A DNA stretch of 22,999 bases. It comes from a virus. A program made the position numbers and the translations under genes. Shown here one piece after another: positions 1 to 6,458 of the stretch. The notes below the pieces were generated by a model that was not told the origin of the DNA, searched no databases, and worked only from the letters and a program-made list of their open reading frames with translations. Within the stretch, counting starts at the first letter, position 1. Each line of letters opens with the position of its first letter. The stretch spans positions 1 to 22,999 of the IMG/VR virus record IMGVR_UViG_3300042502_001580, one strand, 5' to 3'.

Positions 1-761
1 TTTACTGATGGGTGTGGCTGATAAAATATTATGCGTGCCTCTTTAGGGTCAAAGTCCCATAGAGTGCTGTCAAGTATTAGCTCAGGCTTCATGGTAATGG
101 GCTCACGTTTAACTAACTTTATAGCGTCCATAATATGATTTCTATATATGTGGGCGTTACCAAAATAAAACTTTAGCTTACCTAGATTTAAACCACATTC
201 TTTAGCTAGTAAGTGAGTTAGGCCTGCATAGACTATTAAGTCATAAGGAAGACCTAACATAATATCAACGCTACGCATATAGACTACGCAGCTTAGTTCG
301 CCTTCATGTATATTAAATTGGGCTGTTATATGACAGGGCGGCAATGCCATTTTATGCAAGTCAGCTGGATTCCAGGTAGACAAAATATGCCTTCTTGAGT
401 AAGGGTTTTCTTTTAAGTTTGCTACTAACTCTTGCAATTGGTTAGTCCCGTTAAAGTTTACCCATTGAGCGCCATATATTGGTCCTAAGTTATCGTCAGT
501 ACCAACACCTTTAGTAGAGTTCCAATAGTTACAACCAAGTTCAGAGAACTCTTTTTTTGAGGTAGCGCCTTTTAAGAATGCTGCCAGTTCACCAAATGCT
601 TGCTTGTAATCAATTTTCCTTAATGTAACAATAGGGAATTGGTCTTGTAAATCAATTTCTATGCTTTCGCCAAATTTAAAAATAGTGCCAACTCCGGTTC
701 TATCTGGGCTAACTTGCGCTAAATCTAAAACACGGTTTATTAAATCTTTATATTGCTTCAT
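1..761 (-). CDS. Thymidylate synthase family enzyme, probably dCMP-specific hydroxymethylase (3' end missing)
   Basis: About 253 codons are present before the gene runs off the left edge. All main thymidylate synthase landmarks can be read: phosphate-binding DRTGVGT near residue 21, IYGAQW, the SRRHIL arginine pair, the catalytic cysteine in LPPCH (Cys143, E. coli Cys146), MRSVD (Arg163) and AHIYRNH. The family transfers a one-carbon unit from methylene-tetrahydrofolate to the pyrimidine of a deoxynucleotide in the cytoplasm. The residue that reads the pyrimidine edge (E. coli Asn177, in GLPFN) is Asp174 here, in GLPYD; Cys143 to Asp174 is the same 31-residue distance as in E. coli. Asp at this site is known from T4 dCMP hydroxymethylase, and Asn-to-Asp synthases prefer dCMP. 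I infer dCMP as substrate; hydroxymethyl versus methyl product cannot be settled. The start has AAGGA 8 nt upstream and overlaps the DUF6378 gene by 14 nt. Confidence 0.88.
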   Translation of the reverse strand, partial: MKQYKDLINRVLDLAQVSPDRTGVGTIFKFGESIEIDLQDQFPIVTLRKIDYKQAFGELAAFLKGATSKKEFSELGCNYWNSTKGVGTDDNLGPIYGAQWVNFNGTNQLQELVANLKENPYSRRHILSTWNPADLHKMALPPCHITAQFNIHEGELSCVVYMRSVDIMLGLPYDLIVYAGLTHLLAKECGLNLGKLKFYFGNAHIYRNHIMDAIKLVKREPITMKPELILDSTLWDFDPKEARIIFYQPHPSV

Positions 762-1017
762 TTGAAAGATCCTTATAAACTAAGGTTGCATAACCAGCTA
801 TGTCTAACCAATGATCCGGCTCATGTGGATTACCGCATGTTATTCTTGAAATCTTGTGCATAATCATATCAAGAGCTTCCCTTTGTACATGTGTCATACT
901 TTCATAGCTATTGGATCTTTTTACAACTCTTTTTAGTCGTTGTGAATCAAAAGCATTTTCAGCAAATGAACCATGCGTTGAACTTCTTTCAGCTAATGTA
1001 AAATCTATTTTATTCAT
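748..1017 (-). CDS. DUF6378-like small phage protein
   Basis: An 89-residue protein with the pattern AERSSTHGSFAENA near the N-terminus, a central helix around REALDMIMHKISRIT, and the C-terminal block HWLDIAGYATLV. HGxFxxNA followed by DxWxDIAGYAxL is what I recall for DUF6378, a family common in tailed phages and of unknown function. No catalytic motif is evident. The start is preceded by GGAG at 8-9 nt spacing. The gene overlaps the start of the downstream thymidylate-synthase-family gene by 14 nt, so the two are probably translated from one message. A terminator-like hairpin lies just upstream (1048-1079), so they may have their own promoter or depend on read-through. Confidence 0.75.
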   Translation of the reverse strand: MNKIDFTLAERSSTHGSFAENAFDSQRLKRVVKRSNSYESMTHVQREALDMIMHKISRITCGNPHEPDHWLDIAGYATLVYKDLSNEAI

Positions 1018-1047
1018 CTAATACTCCAGTCAAAGGTTTAATACTAA

Positions 1048-1079
1048 GAAGCCCCGATATAGTTAAATATCAGGGCTTC
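1048..1079 (-). terminator. Leftward terminator hairpin
   Basis: Inverted repeat with arms GAAGCCCYGATAT and its complement around a 6-nt loop. One position is C/A on the + strand, which becomes a G-U wobble only in leftward RNA, so the stem is fully paired in that direction. The U-tract after it is weak (UUAGUAUU). It sits just past the frameshifted gene 1100-1425 and before the DUF6378 gene. Confidence 0.6.
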
Positions 1080-1149
1080 TGTAGTTAGCTAACTTAGCGT
1101 TAGTCTTCTGCTACAACTTTTTTAGGTCTTTTGCCATCAGGCCATGCTT

Positions 1150-1425
1150 TTAATGCATTACGATACCAATTAATGCAATTAGTATTAGTTCTTTTAATTG
1201 AGCTTTTAACTGGCTTAAATTAGCATTGATAGTGTCAATTTCTAATTTAATTTCTGCAACTCTAGCCTCTGATTCAAGTTTAGCTGCTGCAATTGCTTCT
1301 ACTTCTTCAGCTGATAATTCTACTTTTGCTACTTTTGCTTTTTTAGCGCGGGGCTTTTTAGCAGATGCAGTTTCTTCGTCAATTAAGTTCATTGCTTCTT
1401 CACGTTCTAAGTCTATATCAGACAT
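1150..1425 (-). CDS. WYR-motif coiled-coil protein, frameshifted near its C-terminus (extension to 1100)
   Basis: Frame 0 gives 91 residues: an acidic start, a Lys/Ala-rich stretch (KKPRAKKAKVAKV) and a helical region ending LSQLKAQLK, then an implausible hydrophobic tail that stops at 1150. The -1 frame is open from about 1222 to a stop at 1100 and reads TNTNCINWYRNALKAW followed by GKRPKKVVAED. That matches the C-terminus of the protein at 9480-9812 (TNTTYACVAWYRNKM), so the native product probably continues into the -1 frame. The sequences TTA AAA G at two places in the overlap are possible slip points; a mutation or sequencing error is equally possible. Compared with its paralogue it also lacks the middle segment (KGVGDLIRGYIQDG). 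The start is preceded by GGAG and by promoter P1. Function unknown; a nucleic-acid-binding role is only a guess. Confidence 0.65.
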   Translation of the reverse strand: MSDIDLEREEAMNLIDEETASAKKPRAKKAKVAKVELSAEEVEAIAAAKLESEARVAEIKLEIDTINANLSQLKAQLKELILIALIGIVMH

Positions 1426-1468
1426 TTTATTATCTCCAGGTTGAGGTTTTGGGCAAGATTGCCGTTGA

Positions 1469-1519
1469 TACTTATCAGTAAGTACATGTTATTATACTGC
1501 AACAAAATGCGTATGTAAA
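1469..1519 (-). promoter_or_regulatory. Leftward promoter P1 with 5'-terminal hairpin
   Basis: On the - strand: -35 TTTACA (1514-1519), a 17-nt spacer, -10 TATAAT (1491-1496). The predicted start is near 1484. A perfect inverted repeat TACTTA-CTGA-TAAGTA occupies 1469-1484, so the RNA would begin with a stem-loop. The -35 is followed by TA, giving TTTACATA as in P2 and P3. It drives the gene at 1425 and possibly those beyond. Confidence 0.7.
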
Positions 1520-1528
1520 CCTTGTGGA

Positions 1529-3601
1529 CTAAAATTTTTTCGTTTTAAAATAACGTCCAATTAAGAAATTCAAAAGCGCATCTTTGTTGTATTTATCATT
1601 AAAGAAGATTGCTCTATTTATTAGAACAGTGGGTCGTAAATTGATTTTATCAGGCCAGGCATCAGTAGGGCTGAAGTGCATTTGACCTCTTGTTACGTCC
1701 CAAGGGCCATTTACAAAGCCATATTGTTTTATTTTTCGTGCAAAGAAAGTGGGGGAATACTTTTCATAAGGATAATTTTTAATAAACAACTCATATTCAA
1801 GCTTAGGCACTATATATTGTAGGTCTAGTAGTTCATTCTTTATGTAATGATCCATTGTATTTTCTAATGCTTCAGCCATATCCAACTTTGATTTACCAGT
1901 TGGTGCAACCTGCGTGCCATCATAGCCATTTAAGTCCATGTTTAAGTAATGATACAACAGCGCACTACGGGCCTCGGGAGTATTAATCCAAGACTTTAAT
2001 TTACTAGCATCAGCCCAAAAGTCTCTTAATTTAGTAGACAATGGCGAATAGCCTGGTATAGCGTAGACCAGCTCTCTACGTGAAGTTGCGTCAAGCTGGT
2101 GAGTATAGTTTTCGTTAGTAGTTATACAGTATAAAGCATAAGTTTTTGTTGTATATGGCTTCATATACTTCTCATTAACTGTAATGGTATGCGAAGTAAC
2201 TAAGTCTTTTAGTAAGTTTGTATGGCGCTCTCCCTTTTCACCTATCTCATTAAACACTACAAGACTTTTGTTAGCTATTACGCCATTAAAGTTATTATCC
2301 AGGTTTTGCGCTGAAGTTACAAGCGCGTGGTTTGGCCTATGGTCTACTGGTGCTCCTTTCATTGAACCATTTATTATAGCCGCAAAGGTCTCAAAGTAAA
2401 ACGATTTACCAATACCTGTTAAGTCAGACCTAAGTATAGGCAGCCTATCTTGTTTAATCCAAGGTTTTTGTAGCATAAGGGCCATTGTTTGCTCAAAATG
2501 AAGCTGAATTTCTGGCTCGTCGCTAAAAAATAAGTTTACAAAGTCTACCCATAAATCTACGTCGCCTTTAACAGGTTGCGTATTAAACCCTTTCCATAAA
2601 TTAACCAGGCTTTTGTCTGTTATTCTAGATAATGTTGAGGGTTCATAAACATGGCCATATACTGAGGTTCTGTCTAAAGAATTTAAAAACTTGGTAATTG
2701 GCGTTACTTTGTCTTCGCCTGATACATTTGGGTCAATTGGATTTGAGCAGTTTTGTTCTTGTATAGCAAACTTTGTTCTTGTTAGTACATCGCCGGTATT
2801 TAAGTCGATCAGATCGCCTTCATATACTGCCCATTTAGATAGCAAGTAATTTTCGCCATCTTTTTTAGTTGGCATGTAAGGCAGTGCTTGTGCCATTAAA
2901 GGTTCTAGTCTTTCGCCACTTTGTAAATAATCATCGAGGCCTATTTTAATATTGCTACCACCTTGCCCAAGTCTTATAAAGAATACATTAATGCCTCTTA
3001 TTTTTAGGAAAGCTGCTAGTCTTAATTCAGCGCGCCTAACTGCTTCTTTAGGCTCACCGTTAAGCATTCTATCTGAGGGGTCAAAATCATAGCAAATATA
3101 AACATCTTTATTGTAAGGTAAATGGCTTAGTGGTGCTAATAGCACTCTATCGTCATTGAATATATTAGTTAAAGAATCTACACCACCAAGACCTACTGTG
3201 TCGTAGCCATTTAAATGTCCTGATAGTGCTTTAAACTCGCCTTCAGTTATAACCAAAGGTCTTGTTATGTCATTAAGATTACGTTTGAAGTTTTTATTTG
3301 GTGGAAGATAGGCTTTAACTGGACTCCGTGGTGGCTGATGATATTTATTACCAGCAAAAGAACCTAGAAATCTATATCTAAAAAAGTTAGTAGCTTTGCC
3401 ATTAATGTCAAAATACTGTATCTTAATTGCGCCAGTGCCTTTAGAAAAGCCTATTTCCTGGGTAACATCAATATTGTTAAGCAATGATAACCCATAAGCC
3501 GCTGGGTCTTTTATGCCCAGGTCTATAAGGCGTTGATCGTACTCATCTGAGGCTTGTGTAAATCCTGCTGCTGAAGCTTGCGACGTAAATGTAGGACCCA
3601 T
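1529..3601 (-). CDS. Primase-helicase (TOPRIM-like DUF3854 region plus SF3-type helicase)
   Basis: A 690-residue replication protein. Residues about 113-225 look like a TOPRIM-type primase region: LVITEGEFKALSGH (Glu120/Glu122) then VYICYDFDPSD with the DxD pair Asp172/Asp174, resembling DUF3854. Residues about 380-520 form a superfamily-3-type ATPase resembling DUF5906: Walker A variant SDLTGIGKS (Lys399), Walker B SLVVFNE (Glu452), sensor TTNE (Asn496) and arginines at 508-509. No N-terminal zinc finger is visible. It should prime and unwind the phage DNA at the fork. The start ATG overlaps the stop of a 25-codon leader ORF (TGATG), so initiation is probably coupled to it. The domain layout supports a combined primase-helicase as in many podovirus-like and satellite replicons. 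Confidence 0.88.
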   Translation of the reverse strand: MGPTFTSQASAAGFTQASDEYDQRLIDLGIKDPAAYGLSLLNNIDVTQEIGFSKGTGAIKIQYFDINGKATNFFRYRFLGSFAGNKYHQPPRSPVKAYLPPNKNFKRNLNDITRPLVITEGEFKALSGHLNGYDTVGLGGVDSLTNIFNDDRVLLAPLSHLPYNKDVYICYDFDPSDRMLNGEPKEAVRRAELRLAAFLKIRGINVFFIRLGQGGSNIKIGLDDYLQSGERLEPLMAQALPYMPTKKDGENYLLSKWAVYEGDLIDLNTGDVLTRTKFAIQEQNCSNPIDPNVSGEDKVTPITKFLNSLDRTSVYGHVYEPSTLSRITDKSLVNLWKGFNTQPVKGDVDLWVDFVNLFFSDEPEIQLHFEQTMALMLQKPWIKQDRLPILRSDLTGIGKSFYFETFAAIINGSMKGAPVDHRPNHALVTSAQNLDNNFNGVIANKSLVVFNEIGEKGERHTNLLKDLVTSHTITVNEKYMKPYTTKTYALYCITTNENYTHQLDATSRRELVYAIPGYSPLSTKLRDFWADASKLKSWINTPEARSALLYHYLNMDLNGYDGTQVAPTGKSKLDMAEALENTMDHYIKNELLDLQYIVPKLEYELFIKNYPYEKYSPTFFARKIKQYGFVNGPWDVTRGQMHFSPTDAWPDKINLRPTVLINRAIFFNDKYNKDALLNFLIGRYFKTKKF

Positions 3602-3678
3602 CAGAATACCCCATAAATTAATTTATTGTGTACATAAAAGTTTTTATAGGCTATAATATATTTGAATATCTTAGACAT
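3601..3678 (-). CDS. 25-residue leader peptide ORF coupled to the primase-helicase
   Basis: A short ORF beginning MSKIFKYIIAYKNFYVHNK and ending at a TGA that shares one base with the primase-helicase ATG (TGATG). It has one of the best ribosome-binding sites in the region (GAGGAG, 8-9 nt before the ATG), while the primase start has none as good, so ribosomes probably load here and reinitiate. The peptide is aromatic and basic with no recognised family. It may matter only as a translational relay, or be a real small protein. Confidence 0.55.
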   Translation of the reverse strand: MSKIFKYIIAYKNFYVHNKLIYGVF

Positions 3679-3703
3679 TTGATATTTCTCCTCGAAGGTG
3701 TTT

Positions 3704-3743
3704 AGTCCGTTTAGCCTCTTGTTAAACTAAACGGACTTTTTTT
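3704..3743. terminator. Strong hairpin with 11-bp perfect arms; T-run on + strand side
   Basis: Arms AGTCCGTTTAG (3704-3714) and CTAAACGGACT (3727-3737) around a 12-nt loop, followed on the + strand by seven T. In form it is a rightward intrinsic terminator, yet no rightward gene precedes it. In leftward RNA it lies in the leader of the primase-helicase message, downstream of the GIY-YIG gene, with an A-run before it and no U-run after it. Just upstream of it (leftward) is an AT-rich stretch with TATAAT at 3756-3761 but a poor -35, so a weak primase promoter is possible. It may protect or separate leftward transcripts, or stop antisense transcription. Confidence 0.6.
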
Positions 3744-3789
3744 GTGTGGACTTATATTATATAGCAATTTTAATATATATAATATATAA

Positions 3790-4227
3790 TTATTTTTGTG
3801 GTCTATCCAGCCTTTTTCTTTGCGCAATGCTTTGGTTTAGCCTTGTTTCTTTTGACAATGGTTTGCCAGTTCGTCGAGCTATATGCAACTTTTTGTTATG
3901 CTCCATTTTCATAGCGTTTAAACCATTATACCCTTTTGGGAATACGGTATCTTTGTCTTTTATTAAGCATTTTTTAAGTACCCTTAAGTCTGCTAAAGAT
4001 CCAGTTGCATAAATAATTACTTTAGCAATACCAAAGTCTCTGTAGGCATAATCAATAGGTCTATTTCTTTTAGTTTTAGAAAACCATTTTATGTTATTAA
4101 TTATTTTTTGAATAGTCATGTAACTTGATATTCCATAATATAATTTACCATCGCCAAATGTTATTTCGTATAAAAATGGTTCTGGTAATTCGTTTTTAGG
4201 TGGTGCTATGTTAGCCTTAATCATCAT
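3790..4227 (-). CDS. GIY-YIG nuclease-like protein with NUMOD3-like tail
   Basis: A 145-residue protein. Residues 19-33 read LYEITFGDGKLYYGI, which fits the two beta-strands of a GIY-YIG domain (YEI, then YYG about ten residues later). The later segment VLKKCLIKDKDTVFPKGYN fits the helix and GYN turn, but the catalytic Glu expected four residues before the Ile is Lys, so activity is doubtful. Residues about 118-140 (GKPLSKETRLNQSIAQRKR) resemble a NUMOD3 DNA-binding repeat, as in phage homing endonucleases. It is free-standing and overlaps the preceding gene by 11 nt. Probable role: a mobile-intron-type or stand-alone homing nuclease, perhaps decayed. Confidence 0.68.
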   Translation of the reverse strand: MMIKANIAPPKNELPEPFLYEITFGDGKLYYGISSYMTIQKIINNIKWFSKTKRNRPIDYAYRDFGIAKVIIYATGSLADLRVLKKCLIKDKDTVFPKGYNGLNAMKMEHNKKLHIARRTGKPLSKETRLNQSIAQRKRLDRPQK

Positions 4228-4423
4228 TTTTCCTTTGGTATTTTTCTAGTTCTGCTATACAGCCAAATACTTCATCTTGCATAGTGGGGCTTAAACTACG
4301 ATGGCTATCCCATAATACGTCTATTACTCTTTTATGTAAGTCTGGCTTGTTATTAAATATTCTTTCCCAATTGTCAGAATATTTTTTATGGTCTGTTGGT
4401 CTTCTACTGCTACCTTTACTCAT
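4217..4423 (-). CDS. Small conserved phage protein (SxRRPxDxxxYxxNWxxIF type)
   Basis: A 68-residue protein starting MSKGSSRRPTDHKKYSDNW and continuing ERIF, then a helical C-terminal half. Short proteins beginning MSKGS-RP followed by NxxxIF are frequent in tailed phages and have no known function. I start it at 4423, not at an upstream in-frame ATG at 4501, because GGAGGG lies 4 nt before this ATG and the upstream gene stops only 1 nt away (4425). The ribosome-binding site is formed by the last glycine codons of that upstream gene. Confidence 0.72.
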   Translation of the reverse strand: MSKGSSRRPTDHKKYSDNWERIFNNKPDLHKRVIDVLWDSHRSLSPTMQDEVFGCIAELEKYQRKNDD

Positions 4424-4424
4424 C

Positions 4425-4802
4425 TTACCCTCCAATGCCGTGATGTTTTTCAGCGAAATCAACACCTGCCCAATAACTATACGGGTGTATGGCTTTATCA
4501 TCAGCTTTAAACCCGTTTGATATTTCTATGCCAGTTATAGGCTCAGATTTTACTGGCGGTGCTGTGTAGAGCGGTATTGGTTCTTTAATAGAATCATGCT
4601 CTTCCAGGTAATGTTTTTTATCCATACATACCCATTCACTAAGTTTTCCATAAATTTCTGTTTCAATTATCCAAGCCACAGGCTCTTGCTCTTGCTCAGG
4701 TTGGGCGAGGAGTTCTTTAGTTTCTTCAAGAAGGCTTGTATTAACAGCACGCCCAATACACTCAATTAACCACTTCTTCAACAGCTCTCTTTCTTTACTC
4801 AT
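4425..4802 (-). CDS. Phage accessory protein with QEPVAW...LYTAPP module (short paralogue)
   Basis: A 125-residue protein: MSKERELLKKW at the start, a spacer helix, then QEQEPVAWIIETE ... IPLYTAPPVKSE, then a segment ending SYWAGVDFAEKHHGIGG. The EPVAW-to-LYTAPP module is common in phage accessory proteins, including Ea22-like ones, with no known biochemical role. It shares its first eight residues and its HGIGG end with the gene at 4799-5548, so the two are duplicated or recombined copies. It overlaps that gene by 4 nt (ATGA). The final GGA GGG codons form the ribosome-binding site of the next gene. Confidence 0.7.
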   Translation of the reverse strand: MSKERELLKKWLIECIGRAVNTSLLEETKELLAQPEQEQEPVAWIIETEIYGKLSEWVCMDKKHYLEEHDSIKEPIPLYTAPPVKSEPITGIEISNGFKADDKAIHPYSYWAGVDFAEKHHGIGG

Positions 4803-5548
4803 TCCCCACCTCCAATGCCGTGTGCTTTTTCTATTGCTCTTGCAAATGTAAAAATATCCTCAACCACATTATCCCCATAAAGTTTACACAATTCTTCTAA
4901 ACTTAAAGGCTCACGTTTTGGTGGCGCTAGAAAAAGAAGGTCGTTATTTTTTATAGGCAAGTCCCAAATATTAACCGCATCACTTAGCACTACCCCTGTT
5001 ATAGCCACTGGTAAATTCTCGCCGTCTGCGTGAATACTGGTAATTTTAACCACAGGCTCTTGCTCAGATTTTACTGGCGGTGCTGTGTAGAGCTTTAATC
5101 GATCAACAACATCAGCTCCAGTGTGTCCATCAAACTCAAACAATGCTTTTTCTACTTCTTGTATAGAAAACAAATCCCAATCTTTTGCTTCGTAGTGGTT
5201 ACTGATTTGCCCTTGAGGAAGGGTAGCAACCACAATGAACCAACCACCACCAAAGCATAATTCTCCATCATTGTGTCTCCATGATTTGTGAGTATGGCAT
5301 TTGCCAGTTGCTCCCCACTCGTTAAATAACGCCACGTTGTATGCTTTGCGAAATTCATACAGCTCTTTAAATGTGTGATAACCGTCTGATGTATTTTCAT
5401 CAATCGCCACAGGCTCTTGCTCAGTCTTCTCAGGTTGGGCGAGGAGTTCCTTTATTCTTTCTGGTAAATCTCCACAATGCTCAATGTTAAGTCCTAGCGG
5501 ATCAAAATATTCTAAAACTTCATTTAGTAGCTCTCTTTCTTTACTCAT
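4799..5548 (-). CDS. Phage accessory protein with two EPVA...APP modules
   Basis: A 249-residue protein starting MSKERELLNEVLEYF. It contains two modules: EQEPVAIDENTSDGYHTF ... LKLYTAPPVKSE and EQEPVVKITS ... LLFLAPPKREP, then a C-terminal helix ending EKAHGIGGGE. The beginning and end match the 125-residue neighbour, but the middle differs, as expected from recombination between repeated ends. No enzymatic motif is visible. Probably a non-essential host-interaction protein of the Ea22-like kind, which is inference. It overlaps the upstream gene by 8 nt and the downstream one by 4 nt. Confidence 0.7.
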   Translation of the reverse strand: MSKERELLNEVLEYFDPLGLNIEHCGDLPERIKELLAQPEKTEQEPVAIDENTSDGYHTFKELYEFRKAYNVALFNEWGATGKCHTHKSWRHNDGELCFGGGWFIVVATLPQGQISNHYEAKDWDLFSIQEVEKALFEFDGHTGADVVDRLKLYTAPPVKSEQEPVVKITSIHADGENLPVAITGVVLSDAVNIWDLPIKNNDLLFLAPPKREPLSLEELCKLYGDNVVEDIFTFARAIEKAHGIGGGE

Positions 5549-5768
5549 CTTTCTTCTCCTTCTCTGCTAACATTGCGTCTGCCATGTCGTATGACAACTC
5601 TGCAATGCTTTCATTATCCCAAATTACTCTTACATCAGCTGCCATTAACTCTTGCATTGCAAGTCCTGCAAAGTGGTCTCGTAGTGCTTCTTGTCTATTT
5701 ATAAGTGAAGCATTTTGATTTTGTAGCCACATGATTTGTTGCTTAAGATCATTTATTTCTTTACTCAT
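5541..5768 (-). CDS. Small conserved phage protein (DHFAGLAMQ...ADAMLAE type)
   Basis: A 75-residue protein with an N-terminal coiled coil (MSKEINDLKQQIMWLQNQN), then RDHFAGLAMQELM, and the C-terminal motif IAELSYDMADAMLAEKEK. The pairing of an R-D-x-FAG-x-A segment with ADAMLAE is widespread in small phage proteins of unknown role. It starts like the two module proteins downstream (MSKE), and its final codons supply GGAG for the next gene, which it overlaps by 8 nt. Confidence 0.72.
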   Translation of the reverse strand: MSKEINDLKQQIMWLQNQNASLINRQEALRDHFAGLAMQELMAADVRVIWDNESIAELSYDMADAMLAEKEKKDE

Positions 5769-6264
5769 TCTCCGCCTCCAGTTCTTTTATAAAATTAGGC
5801 ACTTCACGACTTTTCCAACTAAACAAATTGCATTTAGCTCCTTTATAATAGTTTTTATAGGCTTGTATTGAGTCGCCTATAATTTTGTATTCATCAGGCA
5901 TTGCTTGAGTAGGCTCTGTAAAATTGCAAGTTGGTATACTTATAGGTGCCAGTCTTAAAGCATGTAATAAGCCTGATGACTGTACTTTGTGAGTTTTTTT
6001 ATACCGGTAGGTATACTCACAACATAAGTCTACTAATAAATCATATAGCCAAAAGTAATTTTCACATGATTGCCTGGCCCACACTGCTGATGGGTGATTA
6101 ACATGTGTCGCCTTATAAAAAAGACTATCTTCGGGTACGTTATTAAGAACACGGTGCGTAGTGGAAAGCAGTTGCGCGTATTCTAATATCATTTTAACAA
6201 CATGCTTGTCAACATGCATTTGAGCACATTCTTCAGTGTCATGACTAAGATAAAATATATTCAT
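5761..6264 (-). CDS. Conserved phage protein of the MNIFYL...CAxxHxDKHVVKM family
   Basis: A 167-residue protein. Strong features: MNIFYLSHD at the start, CAQMHVDKHVVKMILEYAQ (residues about 13-31), ATHVNHPSAVWARQS, then TEPTQAMPDEYK and a final YYKGAKCNLFSWKSREVP. The Cys, His, Asp and Lys of CAxxHxDKH and the His-Pro pair look like an active or metal site. I recognise the family as common in phages but not its activity; some databases label similar proteins as DNA-repair glycosylases and I cannot confirm this. I start at 6264 because its ATG overlaps the upstream stop (TAATG) and GGGGGA lies 5 nt before it; another in-frame ATG lies at 6276. Confidence 0.75.
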   Translation of the reverse strand: MNIFYLSHDTEECAQMHVDKHVVKMILEYAQLLSTTHRVLNNVPEDSLFYKATHVNHPSAVWARQSCENYFWLYDLLVDLCCEYTYRYKKTHKVQSSGLLHALRLAPISIPTCNFTEPTQAMPDEYKIIGDSIQAYKNYYKGAKCNLFSWKSREVPNFIKELEAENE

Positions 6265-6458
6265 TATATCCCCCATTCAATAAAAAAATAGCACTTTTCA
6301 TCTTCTAACGGTGGAAACTCTTTTTTAAAGTCCGCAAAACAAAATAGCGGGTCTTTGTCTAGTTCTATAGTTAACTGTCTTTGGCACACGTTTTTGAGGT
6401 TGCATTTGTTACTAACACACCTAACATAACTATTGTCTAGTGGCGTAGTCATGTTCAT
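6264..6458 (-). CDS. Small cysteine-rich phage protein, possible zinc-binding
   Basis: A 64-residue protein with cysteines in the order CVSNKC, NVCQRQ, FCFADF, KCYFF. Spacing of the first three (CxxxxCxxxxxC) plus two later cysteines suggests a small zinc-binding fold; similar short proteins occur in many phages. It has a strong site GGAGG 7 nt before the ATG. Its stop TAA overlaps the next ATG by one base, and its own ATG overlaps the stop of a 30-codon membrane ORF upstream. Confidence 0.68.
   Translation of the reverse strand: MNMTTPLDNSYVRCVSNKCNLKNVCQRQLTIELDKDPLFCFADFKKEFPPLEDEKCYFFIEWGI

Noticed and set aside
1226-1444. Rightward 72-codon ORF
   Set aside because: It lies antisense to the frameshifted WYR gene, has a Ser/Ala-rich shadow composition and no ribosome-binding site.
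2184-2399. Rightward 71-codon ORF inside the primase-helicase
   Set aside because: Opposite-strand shadow of a gene with clear motifs.
3704-3743. Plain rightward gene terminator
   Set aside because: The hairpin and T-run have the right form, but no rightward gene is found upstream, so I keep it as an ambiguous structure.
4424-4501. N-terminal extension of the 4217-4423 gene to an ATG at 4501
   Set aside because: It would overlap the upstream gene fully in this stretch, while GGAGGG and the conserved MSKGS start point to 4423.
5152-5403. 83-codon leftward ORF overlapping the 4799-5548 gene in another frame
   Set aside because: Entirely inside a gene with recognisable modules; low-complexity composition and no coupling signals.
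5761-6264. T4 DenV-like pyrimidine-dimer glycosylase
   Set aside because: The N-terminal region does not show the DenV catalytic Thr2 context or sequence pattern; the label is not supported by what I can read.
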